A DNA stretch of 40,720 nucleotides from Prosthecobacter debontii (GCA_945869465.1 CAMBPB010000020.1:1-40720); one strand, 5' to 3'. Counted from the stretch's first letter, positions 31,034-39,463 are shown. The notes: generated by a model not told the origin, from the letters alone. Made by a program: numbers and translations.

Positions 31034-32041
31034 TCAGACCAGCGGCAAATTCGGATGGATGTCTTCATCCAGCGGCGAGCTTTCACCCGCCAGGTGTCGC
31101 AGCAACGCAGCGAAGGCAATCATCGCCGCGTTGTCGGTGCAGAAATCTGGAACGGCCGTCACGAGTTCGTAATCGGATTTCGCGCAGGCCTCTTGAAACG
31201 CCGCGCGCAATGCCCGGTTGAGGCTCACTCCGCCGGACAAGGCGATGATCCCGCGGCCGGTCCGCTTCGCCGCGCGCAGGGTCTTGCCGACAAGAATCTC
31301 AATCACCGCCTGTTGGAATGAGGCTGATAGATCGCTGATGGAAACGTTTCCATCAGCCCGCTGGAGCGTATAAAGCACCGAGGTTTTCAATCCCGAAAAC
31401 GAAAAATCCAGATGCGGATCGTGCAGCATCGAGCGGGGGAAATCATAGGCCTTCGGATTCCCAGCGCGGGCGGCCTTTTCGATTTCCGGTCCGCCGGGGT
31501 ATTGCAGGCCTAACATTTTCCCCACCTTGTCGAAGGCCTCGCCTGCGGCGTCGTCGCGGGTCCCGCCCAACCTGCGGTAGCGGCCGGGTCCCTCGACGTC
31601 CAACAACAGCGTGTGTCCGCCGGAAACGATCAGCGCCACATGCGGCGGCACCGACGTCCGATCCAGAAATGGCGATAACAGATGGCCCTCCAGGTGATTG
31701 ATTCCAAGAAACGGTTTGTTAGCGGCGCAGGCCATGCCCTTCGCCGCGGTGCTGCCGATCAACAGCGACGACGCGAGCCCGGGGCCGCTGGTGGCGGCAA
31801 AGGCATCGATCTCCCGCATCGCCGTGCCGGCGTCGGCTAGGGCTTTTTCCACCAGTCCGCGCAACCGCAGCGAATGATTGCGGGAAGCCAACTCAGGCAC
31901 CACTCCGCCGTATTCGCGATGCAGCTCGATCTGTGAGGAAACCTCGGAGGCCAGCACTTCGGCCGCCTGGCCCGCCGAGCCACGCACGATCGCCACCGCG
32001 GTTTCATCGCAGGAGGATTCGATCGCTAGAAGCAGGGCCAC
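31034..32041 (-). CDS. tsaD: tRNA N6-adenosine threonylcarbamoyltransferase
   Basis: Transfers the threonylcarbamoyl group to A37 of ANN-decoding tRNAs as part of the TsaBDE complex. The protein has 335 residues, the normal length. The N-terminal ASKHA-fold signature AIESSCDETAVAIV is present, with the metal-binding HLEGH motif, the LIVSGGHTLLLDVEG phosphate loop and GGVSLNRALRAAF. All expected family motifs are intact. It sits between the antiporter gene (53 nt upstream) and the HAD phosphatase (33 nt downstream) on the same strand. TsaB, TsaC and TsaE are not in the window. Confidence 0.96.
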   Translation of the reverse strand: MALLLAIESSCDETAVAIVRGSAGQAAEVLASEVSSQIELHREYGGVVPELASRNHSLRLRGLVEKALADAGTAMREIDAFAATSGPGLASSLLIGSTAAKGMACAANKPFLGINHLEGHLLSPFLDRTSVPPHVALIVSGGHTLLLDVEGPGRYRRLGGTRDDAAGEAFDKVGKMLGLQYPGGPEIEKAARAGNPKAYDFPRSMLHDPHLDFSFSGLKTSVLYTLQRADGNVSISDLSASFQQAVIEILVGKTLRAAKRTGRGIIALSGGVSLNRALRAAFQEACAKSDYELVTAVPDFCTDNAAMIAFAALLRHLAGESSPLDEDIHPNLPLV

Positions 32042-32094
32042 ACCGGGGGTTTAGCGGGCAGTTTTCCGGAATCCGATCAAAAAAACCCGCAATC

Positions 32095-33837
32095 TCAGGC
32101 GGACTCATCCATCGCCTCGCGAACCACCTGCTCGGGATCGATGTCCTCGCGTTCATAAGAGGACAGCGCGGCGCGCACCATCGCCACCGCACTTTCCCGT
32201 TCGTCGTGAATCACCTGCACGTCGAGTTTGCGGAGCCGGGCGACCTCATCGGGATACTTGGCCCGGCCGAAAATAAAGATTCCCGGGTTGCGTTCGCGCA
32301 CGAGCGGCACGGCGGCGCAGGTGGCATTCACCGCTGGAAACGTGAAGGCCACCAGCCGCGCCCGGGAGATGCCGGCCAGATCCAGCGCCTCGGGGTGGGT
32401 CGCATCCGCAAACAACACCGGCTGGCCGGCACCCATCAGCGCTCTAACGGTATCGGAGTTCAGCTCCATCACCAAGGTCGCCACGCCGCAGCGTTTCAAC
32501 GCTTCATTGAGCGCGCGCCCCACCGGGCCGTATCCGCAGATGATCGCGTGATCGCGGATCCCCTTGATCACTTGGGTCGGTGCCAGCGACTGCGGGGGAG
32601 TCTGGTGTGCCGCCAAAATCCCGAGGCGTTCCAACCAGCGGGCGAACGACCCGGCACCCCGCATCAGTGACGGCACCGCCGCCATCGTCACCGCAGTGCA
32701 AGCCAGCAGCATCTGCTCGGTGCCGGGATCGAAGGGCCGGTAGCCTCCCGCCCGGCCGATGAGCACCAGCGAAAACTCACCCGTGCTGGCAAGGCTTCCC
32801 GCCGCCAGCAGCGTCGGGCGTCCGGGAAGTTTCAGCCATTTCAACACCGCGAACACAATGACGCCCTTGAGCGCCAGAATCACCGCGCTTCCTAACAAAA
32901 CGCGCTGCCATTCGGCCGCCACCACCGACAGATCGATCAACAATCCGACCGACACGAAAAAAATCGCCAGGAACAAATCCTTGAAGGGCAGGATGTCCGA
33001 TAGAATCCGGTGGCTGTAGATCGACTCGCTCACCACCAGCCCCGCGGCGAAGGCTCCGAGCGCCAATGACAAATCCAGCGCGCCGCCGGCGAAGGCGATC
33101 CCCGCGCAGAGCCCGACCACCGTCAGTGTGAACAGCTCGCGGCTGCGCGTCCGCGCCACTGCGTGGAGCAGCGGCGTGAGGCCGTATTGGCCTAGCAGCC
33201 AGGCCCCTGCCAGAAAGGCGATGCCTTTGAGAATGGAGCTGCCGATCCGCCACGCCACACCGTCGGTTCCCTCCTGATAGAGCGCGGGCAGCGCCAGGAA
33301 CATCAGGATCACGAAGATGTCCTGAAACAAGGCGATGCCCAAACTCGCGCGCGCGCCGGGATTGTTCTGCTGGCCGAGATCCTGGAACGATTTCATCGCC
33401 ACCGCCGTTGAACTGAGCGCCACGGCAGTTCCCAGCACGATGCTGTCCGCCGGGGCAAACCCGCAGGCCGAGGCCGTCAGCCCGGCGATCCCGGCGGTGA
33501 TTGCCACCTGCACGCCTCCTCCGATCAATGCCGTGCGCCACAGATGCCTGAGTTCCGCGAATGAAAACTCGATTCCCAGCGTGAACATCAGCAGCACCAC
33601 GCCGATCTCCGCCAGATTGGCGATCACCGGGGCCTCCCGGTCGGTGCCCGTGAGCCACAGCAACCCGACGTTGCCGATGAGCACGCCACTCAACAAATAC
33701 CCGACGAGCAAACTCTGCTTGAACTTCACCAACACCAGCGAGAACAGCACCGCCAGCACCAGAACCAGGGTCAACAAGGCGAACAACGGCGATATATTCG
33801 CCACGCCATTCGCAAGAACATGCCAATCCCTGTTCAT
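32095..33837 (-). CDS. Kef-type monovalent cation:proton antiporter with RCK domain
   Basis: A 580-residue CPA2-family antiporter. About twelve membrane spans occupy residues 1-390, with the family segments GVVLLMFTLGIEFSFAELRHLWR, ALSSTAVAMKSFQD and the LALGAFAAGLVVSES stretch. A C-terminal TrkA-N/RCK Rossmann domain follows (HAIICGYGPVGRALNEAL, then VLFADATHPEAL). This layout is typical of KefB/KefC/YbaL proteins that export K+ in exchange for protons. I chose ATG 33837 (MNRDWHVL). It is divergent from the glucosylglycerate synthase gene across about 120 nt. No KefF/KefG ancillary subunit is present. K+ versus Na+ cannot be decided from sequence alone. Confidence 0.88.
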   Translation of the reverse strand: MNRDWHVLANGVANISPLFALLTLVLVLAVLFSLVLVKFKQSLLVGYLLSGVLIGNVGLLWLTGTDREAPVIANLAEIGVVLLMFTLGIEFSFAELRHLWRTALIGGGVQVAITAGIAGLTASACGFAPADSIVLGTAVALSSTAVAMKSFQDLGQQNNPGARASLGIALFQDIFVILMFLALPALYQEGTDGVAWRIGSSILKGIAFLAGAWLLGQYGLTPLLHAVARTRSRELFTLTVVGLCAGIAFAGGALDLSLALGAFAAGLVVSESIYSHRILSDILPFKDLFLAIFFVSVGLLIDLSVVAAEWQRVLLGSAVILALKGVIVFAVLKWLKLPGRPTLLAAGSLASTGEFSLVLIGRAGGYRPFDPGTEQMLLACTAVTMAAVPSLMRGAGSFARWLERLGILAAHQTPPQSLAPTQVIKGIRDHAIICGYGPVGRALNEALKRCGVATLVMELNSDTVRALMGAGQPVLFADATHPEALDLAGISRARLVAFTFPAVNATCAAVPLVRERNPGIFIFGRAKYPDEVARLRKLDVQVIHDERESAVAMVRAALSSYEREDIDPEQVVREAMDESA

Positions 33838-33960
33838 TGCCACGAGTTTCCCGCCAAACCGCCGACCCGCAAAGGACAAAATCGCCGCCAGCGAATCCGG
33901 ACCGTGGAATCACCCCGACTGGAATCCGGGGTGCTACCGCTCCACCTCCGGATGTGTCGC

Positions 33961-34935
33961 ATGGATTCCCGCCTTGAGTCTTTCCCCAAAGCGGTCTTCG
34001 GTCTCCGCATGCAGCGCTTTCATCACAGCCACTTCGTTGACGTGGAGGCATTGCTGCTGCTAAAAAACCGCCAGCGGATCTCCGTCTGCATTCCCACTCT
34101 CAACGAAGCGGAAACCATCGGCACGATCGTCACCACGGTCCGCATGGAGCTGATAGAGCGGTGGCCCTTGGTGGACGAAATCCTAGTGATCGATTCCGAC
34201 TCGACCGATGGGACCCGCGAAATCGCCGCCCGCGCCGGTGCCCGCGTGCTGCGCTCGGCGGAAATCGCGCCCGCCCTTGGCACCCATTCCGGCAAGGGGG
34301 AAAACCTCTGGAAAGCCCTGCATGCCTGCTGCGGTGACATCGTCTGTTATCTGGACGGCGACATCACCAACTTCCATGCCGGATTCGTCACCGGGCTGGT
34401 CGGTCCGCTGCTTGCCGATCCGGAAATCGATTACGTGAAGGCGTATTACCAACGCCCCTTGATTCATGGCGACGCCCTCCACTCCAACGGCGGCGGTCGG
34501 GTTTCGGAAATCCTGGTGCGCCCGCTGATCTCGCAGTTCTATCCCGAACTAACCGGCATCCTGCAACCGCTTTCCGGCGAATACGCCGCGCGCCGCGGCC
34601 GGTTGGAATCGCTGGCCTTCCCCACCGGCTACGGGGTCGAAATCGCCCATTTGATCGACCTCGCCCAAGCCGGCCAACTCGGGCGCATTGCCCAGACCGA
34701 CCTCGTCAAACGCATCCACCGCAACCGCGACGACGGTGAACTCGGAGATACCTCGTTCGCCATTCTGCAAGTGATCCTGCGACGGTTGGTGCGCGACGGT
34801 AAAATCACCCTCACCGCGCCACTCACTGATCTCCATCAGCGATGGTTGATCGATGAGACCTCGGTGCGCCTGATTTCCAAACACATCCCCGAACCCGAAC
34901 GCCCGCCCATCGCGGGATTCACCCCGCGCGAGTAG
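33961..34935 (+). CDS. gpgS: Glucosyl-3-phosphoglycerate synthase
   Basis: Transfers glucose from an NDP-glucose to 3-phosphoglycerate, the first step to glucosylglycerate, a compatible solute. It is a GT-A glycosyltransferase of about 324 residues. The N-terminal HHSHFVDVEALLLLK motif is the GpgS opening. ISVCIPTLNEAETIG is the nucleotide-binding strand, IDSDSTDGTREIAARAGARVL the next, and the metal-binding DxD region is YLDGDITNF. Later segments include YVKAYYQRPL and FPTGYGVEIAHLIDLA. The start is uncertain between ATG 33961 and 34009, and neither has a clear ribosome site. The second enzyme, GpgP phosphatase, is not in the window; the HAD protein encoded at 30365-31000 lies nearby but is not an obvious GpgP. 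Confidence 0.88.
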   Translation: MDSRLESFPKAVFGLRMQRFHHSHFVDVEALLLLKNRQRISVCIPTLNEAETIGTIVTTVRMELIERWPLVDEILVIDSDSTDGTREIAARAGARVLRSAEIAPALGTHSGKGENLWKALHACCGDIVCYLDGDITNFHAGFVTGLVGPLLADPEIDYVKAYYQRPLIHGDALHSNGGGRVSEILVRPLISQFYPELTGILQPLSGEYAARRGRLESLAFPTGYGVEIAHLIDLAQAGQLGRIAQTDLVKRIHRNRDDGELGDTSFAILQVILRRLVRDGKITLTAPLTDLHQRWLIDETSVRLISKHIPEPERPPIAGFTPRE

Positions 34936-34942
34936 GGATTTT

Positions 34943-35045
34943 TGACAGAATCATTGAAGAGAATACCGGGGTTTCGTTCCCCGGTTGATGGCTCTATCCA
35001 AATGAACCTTTCATCCAAATGATTCTGTCCTCAAATGATTCTGTC
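34943..35045. repeat. Intergenic element A: TGACAGAATCATT inverted repeat
   Basis: The element starts with TGACAGAATCATT (34943-34955). The reverse complement occurs twice at the other end (AATGATTCTGTC at 35018-35029 and 35034-35045). Inside is a 7-bp hairpin, ACCGGGG (34965-34971) with CCCCGGT (34979-34985). It fills the 133-nt gap between the convergent gpgS and cytochrome b562-like genes. A related element lies at 39364-39463. Confidence 0.75.
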
Positions 35046-35068
35046 TCCCTCTTCCCGCATTCGGTTCA

Positions 35069-35473
35069 CTATTCCGCGATGAACTTGTCGTGACCTGCCT
35101 TTTTCATTTCCTTGAGGGTGAGGACGATTTTGGCGACGTCATCGATTTTTCCGGCGAGGAACGCTTCCTCGATTTCGCAGAGCGAGACAAACACTTTGCC
35201 CAGCATCTTGCGGTATTCCGCGGCGGCCTTGGCCTTGGCCGGGCCTTCGGGCATTTTGACTAGCATGGCCGGTGTCTCCGCCAGGCCCTTGATCACCGCC
35301 TGCTGCGCTTCGCGGGCTGCGGCGGCACCTTTGGCCGGATCGGTTTCCTTGCGGAAAGCCTTGTAGGCGTCGTTGAAGGATTCCATCTGCTTGCCCAGCG
35401 GCGTGTCCTCCTCCGCAAAAACCGGAAGAACCAGGCAGGCTGCACAACTCATCATGATCAATTGGAATTTCAT
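35069..35473 (-). CDS. Cytochrome b562-like periplasmic protein
   Basis: A 134-residue exported protein with a signal peptide ending in VFA at residue 20, leaving a mature helical protein of 114 residues. It shows the cytochrome b562 pattern: a Met near the mature N-terminus (Met30, mature position 10, in KQMESFNDAYKAF) and a His close to the C-terminus (His128, in KKAGHDKF). These would supply the Met/His axial ligands of a non-covalent heme in a four-helix bundle, as Met7 and His102 do in the E. coli protein. The length is close. Overall identity looks low, so heme binding is inferred. ATG 35473 is chosen because the signal peptide begins there. The next gene upstream on this strand encodes a DUF4870 membrane protein. 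Confidence 0.65.
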   Translation of the reverse strand: MKFQLIMMSCAACLVLPVFAEEDTPLGKQMESFNDAYKAFRKETDPAKGAAAAREAQQAVIKGLAETPAMLVKMPEGPAKAKAAAEYRKMLGKVFVSLCEIEEAFLAGKIDDVAKIVLTLKEMKKAGHDKFIAE

Positions 35474-35558
35474 ACGCAGCGAACCCCACACGAAAGTTCC
35501 GGCGGTTTCCATCCCAAATTTTCCGAAACGTCGTTTTTGTTGCCCGCAAGCGGCCGTT

Positions 35559-35909
35559 TCATTTCAGGAAATCGATCGTCAGGGGATGTTTGAAAGGCTC
35601 GCGGTTGGCCGCCTTGATCATCGCAACGACGGCGATCACGATCCAAACGATAAATCCCAGACCACAGCTCAGGACACCCCAAATCGTCCAGGAGATATTG
35701 AAATTCAAAACTTTTTTGCCCTCGAAATCGACCTCGGGAATCGTGTCCTTTTTTACCAGCCACAGCACCATCGGTCCGAGAATCTGGCCCAATGGAATGA
35801 CGAATGCCGTCAGGGCGAGCAATTCCAAGTAAAGACGCCAACTGGTCTTATCGGCGGGAGCTTGCGGCTGGGGCACAAGCGGTGAGTCCGGAGTGGGTTG
35901 GGTATCCAT
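35559..35909 (-). CDS. DUF4870 family small membrane protein
   Basis: A 116-residue protein with a Pro/Gln-rich cytoplasmic start and two or three membrane spans. The family signature is clear: FVIPLGQILGPMVLWLVKKDTIPEVDFEGKKVLNFNISW matches the IxPxGxxxxPLxxWLxKKdxxpxVdxxGkexLNFqIS pattern of DUF4870 (Tic20-like) proteins. The function of the family is not established. The start is ATG 35909; the frame extends further upstream only through a repeat-containing intergenic stretch. It is on the same strand as, and 85 nt upstream of, the cytochrome b562-like gene. Confidence 0.85.
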   Translation of the reverse strand: MDTQPTPDSPLVPQPQAPADKTSWRLYLELLALTAFVIPLGQILGPMVLWLVKKDTIPEVDFEGKKVLNFNISWTIWGVLSCGLGFIVWIVIAVVAMIKAANREPFKHPLTIDFLK

Positions 35910-36042
35910 AGCAATCTCGCGTCTTCTGACGCTGCTGGAACCCTGAGCCCCAAGCCCTTCGGCGTCAAGAACAAGGCGCAGTGGTGAAGGCGAACCGGGA
36001 GATCGACAAGCTCCTGAAACAGGGGGTAAAGGTGAAGTTTCC

Positions 36043-36066
36043 AACCCTTGAACCCTTGAACCCTTG
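36043..36066. repeat. 8-bp tandem repeat AACCCTTG x3
   Basis: Three perfect consecutive copies of AACCCTTG in the 203-nt divergent gap between the DUF4870 gene and the GmrSD-type gene, 47 nt before the latter's start codon. I see no other clear structure in this gap. Confidence 0.85.
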
Positions 36067-36112
36067 GCGCTGGCAATCCGCCGTTTTTGCAAATAGCCTC
36101 TCCTCGATCCCC

Positions 36113-37816
36113 ATGGCTGCATCGAACCTCCTCGCCACCAGTACTCCAAATCTCAAGAATCTGCTTGGGAACGGCCGATCTTACCGGGTGCCCGCGTTTC
36201 AGCGGGATTACTCGTGGAAAGAAGAGCACTGGGAAGATCTGTGGCTGGATTTGCAGGATCTCACGGCCAAGCGGTCGTCACAGCATTACATGGGATCACT
36301 GGTTCTGATGCAGAATGAGAATCCCGAGGAATACACAATCATCGATGGACAGCAGCGAATCGCGACCTTGAGCATCCTGATTCTCTGCGTGATCGCCCGA
36401 TTGAGAGAGCTTGCGGACTCGGGAGTCGAGCCTGATGCAAATCGGGAGCGGGCGGCGCTGCTGCGGGGAAGTTTCATCGGGGCCAAGCAGCCCGGGTCAT
36501 TGGTGGAGGCGAGCAAACTCACGCTCAATCGGAATGACGATGATTTTTATCAGGGCACACTGGTGCAGCTTGAGAAGCCCGCCAGCGAGCGCTCGCTTGG
36601 AGATTCCGAAAAACAGCTTTGGAGCGCGTTCAAGTATTTCTCCAAACGCATTGGCGAGGAATTTTCGCAATCCAGCGGACAGCAGTTGGCGGAGTGGATC
36701 GATTCGCTGGTCTCGGTGCGGCTGCTTTTCATCCAGGTCGTCGTGGAGGACGATATGGGAGCCTATACGGTTTTCGAAACCCTCAATGCGCGGGGGTTGG
36801 AACTCACGGCAAGCGATCTGATCAAGAACTACCTGATGTCCCTCGTTTCAAAGAAGGGTCGGGGGGATCTCGACCACGTTCTCAAGCGTTGGCAACGGGT
36901 GACCGGACAGATTGGCGTCAGGCGGCTGCCCGAGTTTCTAAGGCACTATTTCAATTCACTCTACCCGTTTGTCCGGCAGGAGAGGCTTTTCCGCAGGATC
37001 CGCGAGGAGGTAGGGACCGCGGAGAACGCGATGGAGTTGGTTAGGGATCTGGAGCGGGCCTCCGCCTGCTACCGCGCGCTCGGCGACCCGGAAGACGAAT
37101 ACTGGCTCGATTTTCCCGGAGCGGCGGAACAGATCCGCGCATTGGTTCTGTTCGGCGTGAGCCAATACAAGCCGCTGACTCTGGCGGCGTTTCGAAAACT
37201 CGGCGGCGATGAGGCGGTGAAAGTTCTCAAAGATTGCGTCACTCTCTCGTTCCGTTTCAACGTGATCAGCCGCCTCGGAACCCACGAATTGGAGAAGCGA
37301 TTCAACGAGGCGGCGCTCGGACTGCAAAGTGGGGCCGTGACCAAGGCGTCAGGCGTTCGCGGATTGCTTCAGGCGGTCTATGTGCCGGACGATGAGTTCC
37401 GCGCGGATTTCGAGGTTTTTCGTCAATCCGTCAGCAGCAAGGGGAAAAAGATCATCCGGTATATTCTTTGCGAGCTTGAGCGCCAGAATTCCGGCCATGA
37501 TTTGAGCTGGAGTACTGCGAACGCAACCATCGAGCACATCCTTCCCGACAATCTTGACGATCATTGGGCAACAATTTTCTCCGAAGATGAACACGATCGC
37601 TACGTGGAGCGGCTCGGCAATTATGCCCTGTTGGAATACGGAAAGAACAAGGGTATCGGCCAAAAGCCGTTCCCGGAAAAAGCAGTGGTTTTTGAAACGA
37701 GTCAATATGGCCTGACCAAGGAAGTCGCGACGTTGGAGGAATGGACCGCGGCGATGATCACTGACCGCCAGCGCAAGCTCGCAAGACTCGCCACCACGGT
37801 TTGGCGCTTTCCCTGA
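36113..37816 (+). CDS. GmrSD-type DUF262/DUF1524 protein, probable modification-dependent restriction system
   Basis: A 567-residue single-chain protein with the GmrS-like DUF262 domain first and the GmrD-like DUF1524 nuclease last. The N-terminal part has VPAFQRDYSW (26-35) and the family hallmark IDGQQR (77-82), a ParB/Srx-fold nucleotide-binding motif. The C-terminal part has the His-Me finger nuclease motif IEHILPDN (His at about 475) and a later RLGNYALLEYGKNKG segment with the conserved Asn. Proteins of this layout are type IV restriction enzymes that cleave DNA with modified (for example glucosylated hydroxymethyl) cytosines. I chose ATG 36113 (MAASNLLA) because upstream in-frame sequence runs through a tandem repeat. 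No methyltransferase or other defence gene adjoins it. Target specificity is unknown. Confidence 0.88.
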   Translation: MAASNLLATSTPNLKNLLGNGRSYRVPAFQRDYSWKEEHWEDLWLDLQDLTAKRSSQHYMGSLVLMQNENPEEYTIIDGQQRIATLSILILCVIARLRELADSGVEPDANRERAALLRGSFIGAKQPGSLVEASKLTLNRNDDDFYQGTLVQLEKPASERSLGDSEKQLWSAFKYFSKRIGEEFSQSSGQQLAEWIDSLVSVRLLFIQVVVEDDMGAYTVFETLNARGLELTASDLIKNYLMSLVSKKGRGDLDHVLKRWQRVTGQIGVRRLPEFLRHYFNSLYPFVRQERLFRRIREEVGTAENAMELVRDLERASACYRALGDPEDEYWLDFPGAAEQIRALVLFGVSQYKPLTLAAFRKLGGDEAVKVLKDCVTLSFRFNVISRLGTHELEKRFNEAALGLQSGAVTKASGVRGLLQAVYVPDDEFRADFEVFRQSVSSKGKKIIRYILCELERQNSGHDLSWSTANATIEHILPDNLDDHWATIFSEDEHDRYVERLGNYALLEYGKNKGIGQKPFPEKAVVFETSQYGLTKEVATLEEWTAAMITDRQRKLARLATTVWRFP

Positions 37817-37846
37817 TGAGCCGCTAGATCAAAGATCGCCTCGTTT

Positions 37847-37904
37847 GGTTGGCACCCGGGGATCGGGCTCATGCGGCGAAAACCGGGCTGCCCCCGGACC
37901 AACC
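37847..37904. terminator. Long imperfect hairpin between convergent genes
   Basis: The arms GGTTGG..CCGGGG (37847-37861) and CCCCGG..CCAACC (37891-37904) pair with a few mismatches. The hairpin occupies most of the 92-nt gap between the convergent GmrSD-type and nucleoside transporter genes. It may end both transcripts. No U-tract is evident. Confidence 0.45.
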
Positions 37905-37908
37905 GAAC

Positions 37909-39243
37909 TCACTGCTTGGGATCGCCATCCGCGGACTTGTCCCAGAAGGCGATGAAGAACAGGACGCCGATGGCGGCGGCCATGCCGGCGGGCAGCAGCC
38001 AGAAGGTTTTCCATTGCCCGGAAGCGGTGGCAAGCAGCGTGGCATCCACCTTGGGCAGGCCGACGGAGAACATCTGGCCGAGTTGTTGGGCGAAGGTGAG
38101 CTCCTCAGCCGTGCCCGCCGCCGCGATCGCGCCGGCGAGTCCGGCATGGCCGCCCACGCCGGACTTCATGGTCGCATCGGCGATCCGATAGCCGAAATAC
38201 ATGCCGATGCCTTGGGTGAAGAACACGAGCATCGATTGCACCTGGCTGCGCACGGTGACTGGAGCCGCCTTGTCGGCATAGATGAATCCGGTGACGAAGA
38301 AGAAGTCATAACAGATCCCGTGCAGCGCGATGGCGAGGAACAACATCCACACCGCCTGGTCGGGAGCGCCGAAGGAGAACAGCAGATAGCGCAGGACCCA
38401 TGCGCCCATGCCGATGAGGATCATCTTTTTCACGCCCAGTTTGCGGAAGAAGAACGGGATCAGCAGCATGAAGACGATTTCCGACATCTGGCCGATGGAC
38501 ATCGAGGAGGCAGGCTGCTTGAAACCCATATCCGAGAGGAAGATCGAGGTGGTGCTGTAATAATAGGCGAGCGGGACGCAGATGAGGGTCGAGCACAGGA
38601 TGAAGATGAAAAACGCCGGCCTGGCTAACAGCTTGAAGGCGTCCAGCATGAAGATGGAGCTCAGTTTGAGCGGCTGGCCCTTGGCCGGCGGCGGCGTGGA
38701 GGGCAGGAAGAAGGCGAGGACCCCTAGCAGCAATGAGGCGCCGCCGGCGAGGGTGAAGATGTTCAGGCTGGTGGACCAACCGAGGAACCCGATGATGAGA
38801 CCGGCAACGATCCAGCCGATCGTCCCCCACACGCGCAGGGCGGGGAATTTGCTCTGATCGCTGATGTTGGCGAAGGCGATCGAGTTGCCGAGGCCGAGGG
38901 TCGGCATGTAACAGAGCATGTGGGCGATGAAGAGGTTTTTCACCATGCCTGCATCGCCCTTCAGGGCGAAACCCGGAACCGCCAGCATGGCCGCGCCGCC
39001 GATGAGCAACAACCCGCCCATCACCTTTTCAGAGGGGAAAAACCGGTCCGCCACCAGGCCGAGGAAGAGCGGCGCGATGATCGCCGCGATCGGCGCGCTG
39101 CCATAGGCCGCCCCGATGATCGAGCCCAGCTGGTTGGCATCCAGGCATGCCCCCAAGGTCACAAACCACGCCCCCCAGATAAAAAACTGCAGGAACATCA
39201 TCACCGAGAGACGGATCGTGGTGGAAGAGGAGGTCGCGGACAT
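37909..39243 (-). CDS. MFS nucleoside transporter (NHS/NupG-like)
   Basis: A 444-residue permease of about twelve spans. The opening LSVMMFLQFFIWGAWFVTLGACL and the segment GSAPIAAIIAPLFLGLVADRFF are typical of the nucleoside:H+ symporter (NHS) family. So are FANISDQSKFPALRVWGTIGWI and LHGICYDFFFVTGFIYADKAAP in the second half. Members import nucleosides with protons. The gene stands alone, divergent from rpiB-glyA across 301 nt that contain repeat element B. No nucleoside hydrolase or phosphorylase is adjacent. Ribose from nucleosides would feed the pentose pathway where RpiB acts, but that link is speculative. Confidence 0.85.
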   Translation of the reverse strand: MSATSSSTTIRLSVMMFLQFFIWGAWFVTLGACLDANQLGSIIGAAYGSAPIAAIIAPLFLGLVADRFFPSEKVMGGLLLIGGAAMLAVPGFALKGDAGMVKNLFIAHMLCYMPTLGLGNSIAFANISDQSKFPALRVWGTIGWIVAGLIIGFLGWSTSLNIFTLAGGASLLLGVLAFFLPSTPPPAKGQPLKLSSIFMLDAFKLLARPAFFIFILCSTLICVPLAYYYSTTSIFLSDMGFKQPASSMSIGQMSEIVFMLLIPFFFRKLGVKKMILIGMGAWVLRYLLFSFGAPDQAVWMLFLAIALHGICYDFFFVTGFIYADKAAPVTVRSQVQSMLVFFTQGIGMYFGYRIADATMKSGVGGHAGLAGAIAAAGTAEELTFAQQLGQMFSVGLPKVDATLLATASGQWKTFWLLPAGMAAAIGVLFFIAFWDKSADGDPKQ

Positions 39244-39363
39244 GGGAGGGGTGAGTTACGATTTGCAACCGGAATGGTTTCGCCCGCATCCCAGAGCAAC
39301 CCGCGCCGGCTGACAAGGAGGGAATCGCAGGGGCCGCCGCATCCATTGGAAGAGCAAAGAGGA

Positions 39364-39463
39364 TGACAGAATCATTTTCGGCAGAATCATTTTTTGAAGA
39401 GCACAAAAGGAGAGGTCCAATTTCAAAGTCCTCTTCAATGATTCTGTCAAAAATGATTCTGCC
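39364..39463. repeat. Intergenic element B: TGACAGAATCATT inverted repeat
   Basis: Left arm: TGACAGAATCATT (39364-39376) then GCAGAATCATT (39381-39391) and TGAAGAG. Right arm: CTCTTCAATGATTCTGTCA (39431-39449) then AATGATTCTGCC (39452-39463). The arms are reverse complements in a shuffled order, so a long stem-loop can form. The right arm, read in reverse complement, contains the same 19-mer start as element A (TGACAGAATCATTGAAGAG). It lies in the 39244-39544 gap upstream of the rpiB-glyA gene; nothing else was recognised there. Confidence 0.8.

Noticed and set aside
32777..34051. Long minus-strand frame in an alternative phase across the antiporter gene
   Set aside because: Gly/Arg/Ala-rich with no motifs, while the main frame encodes a full antiporter with an RCK domain.
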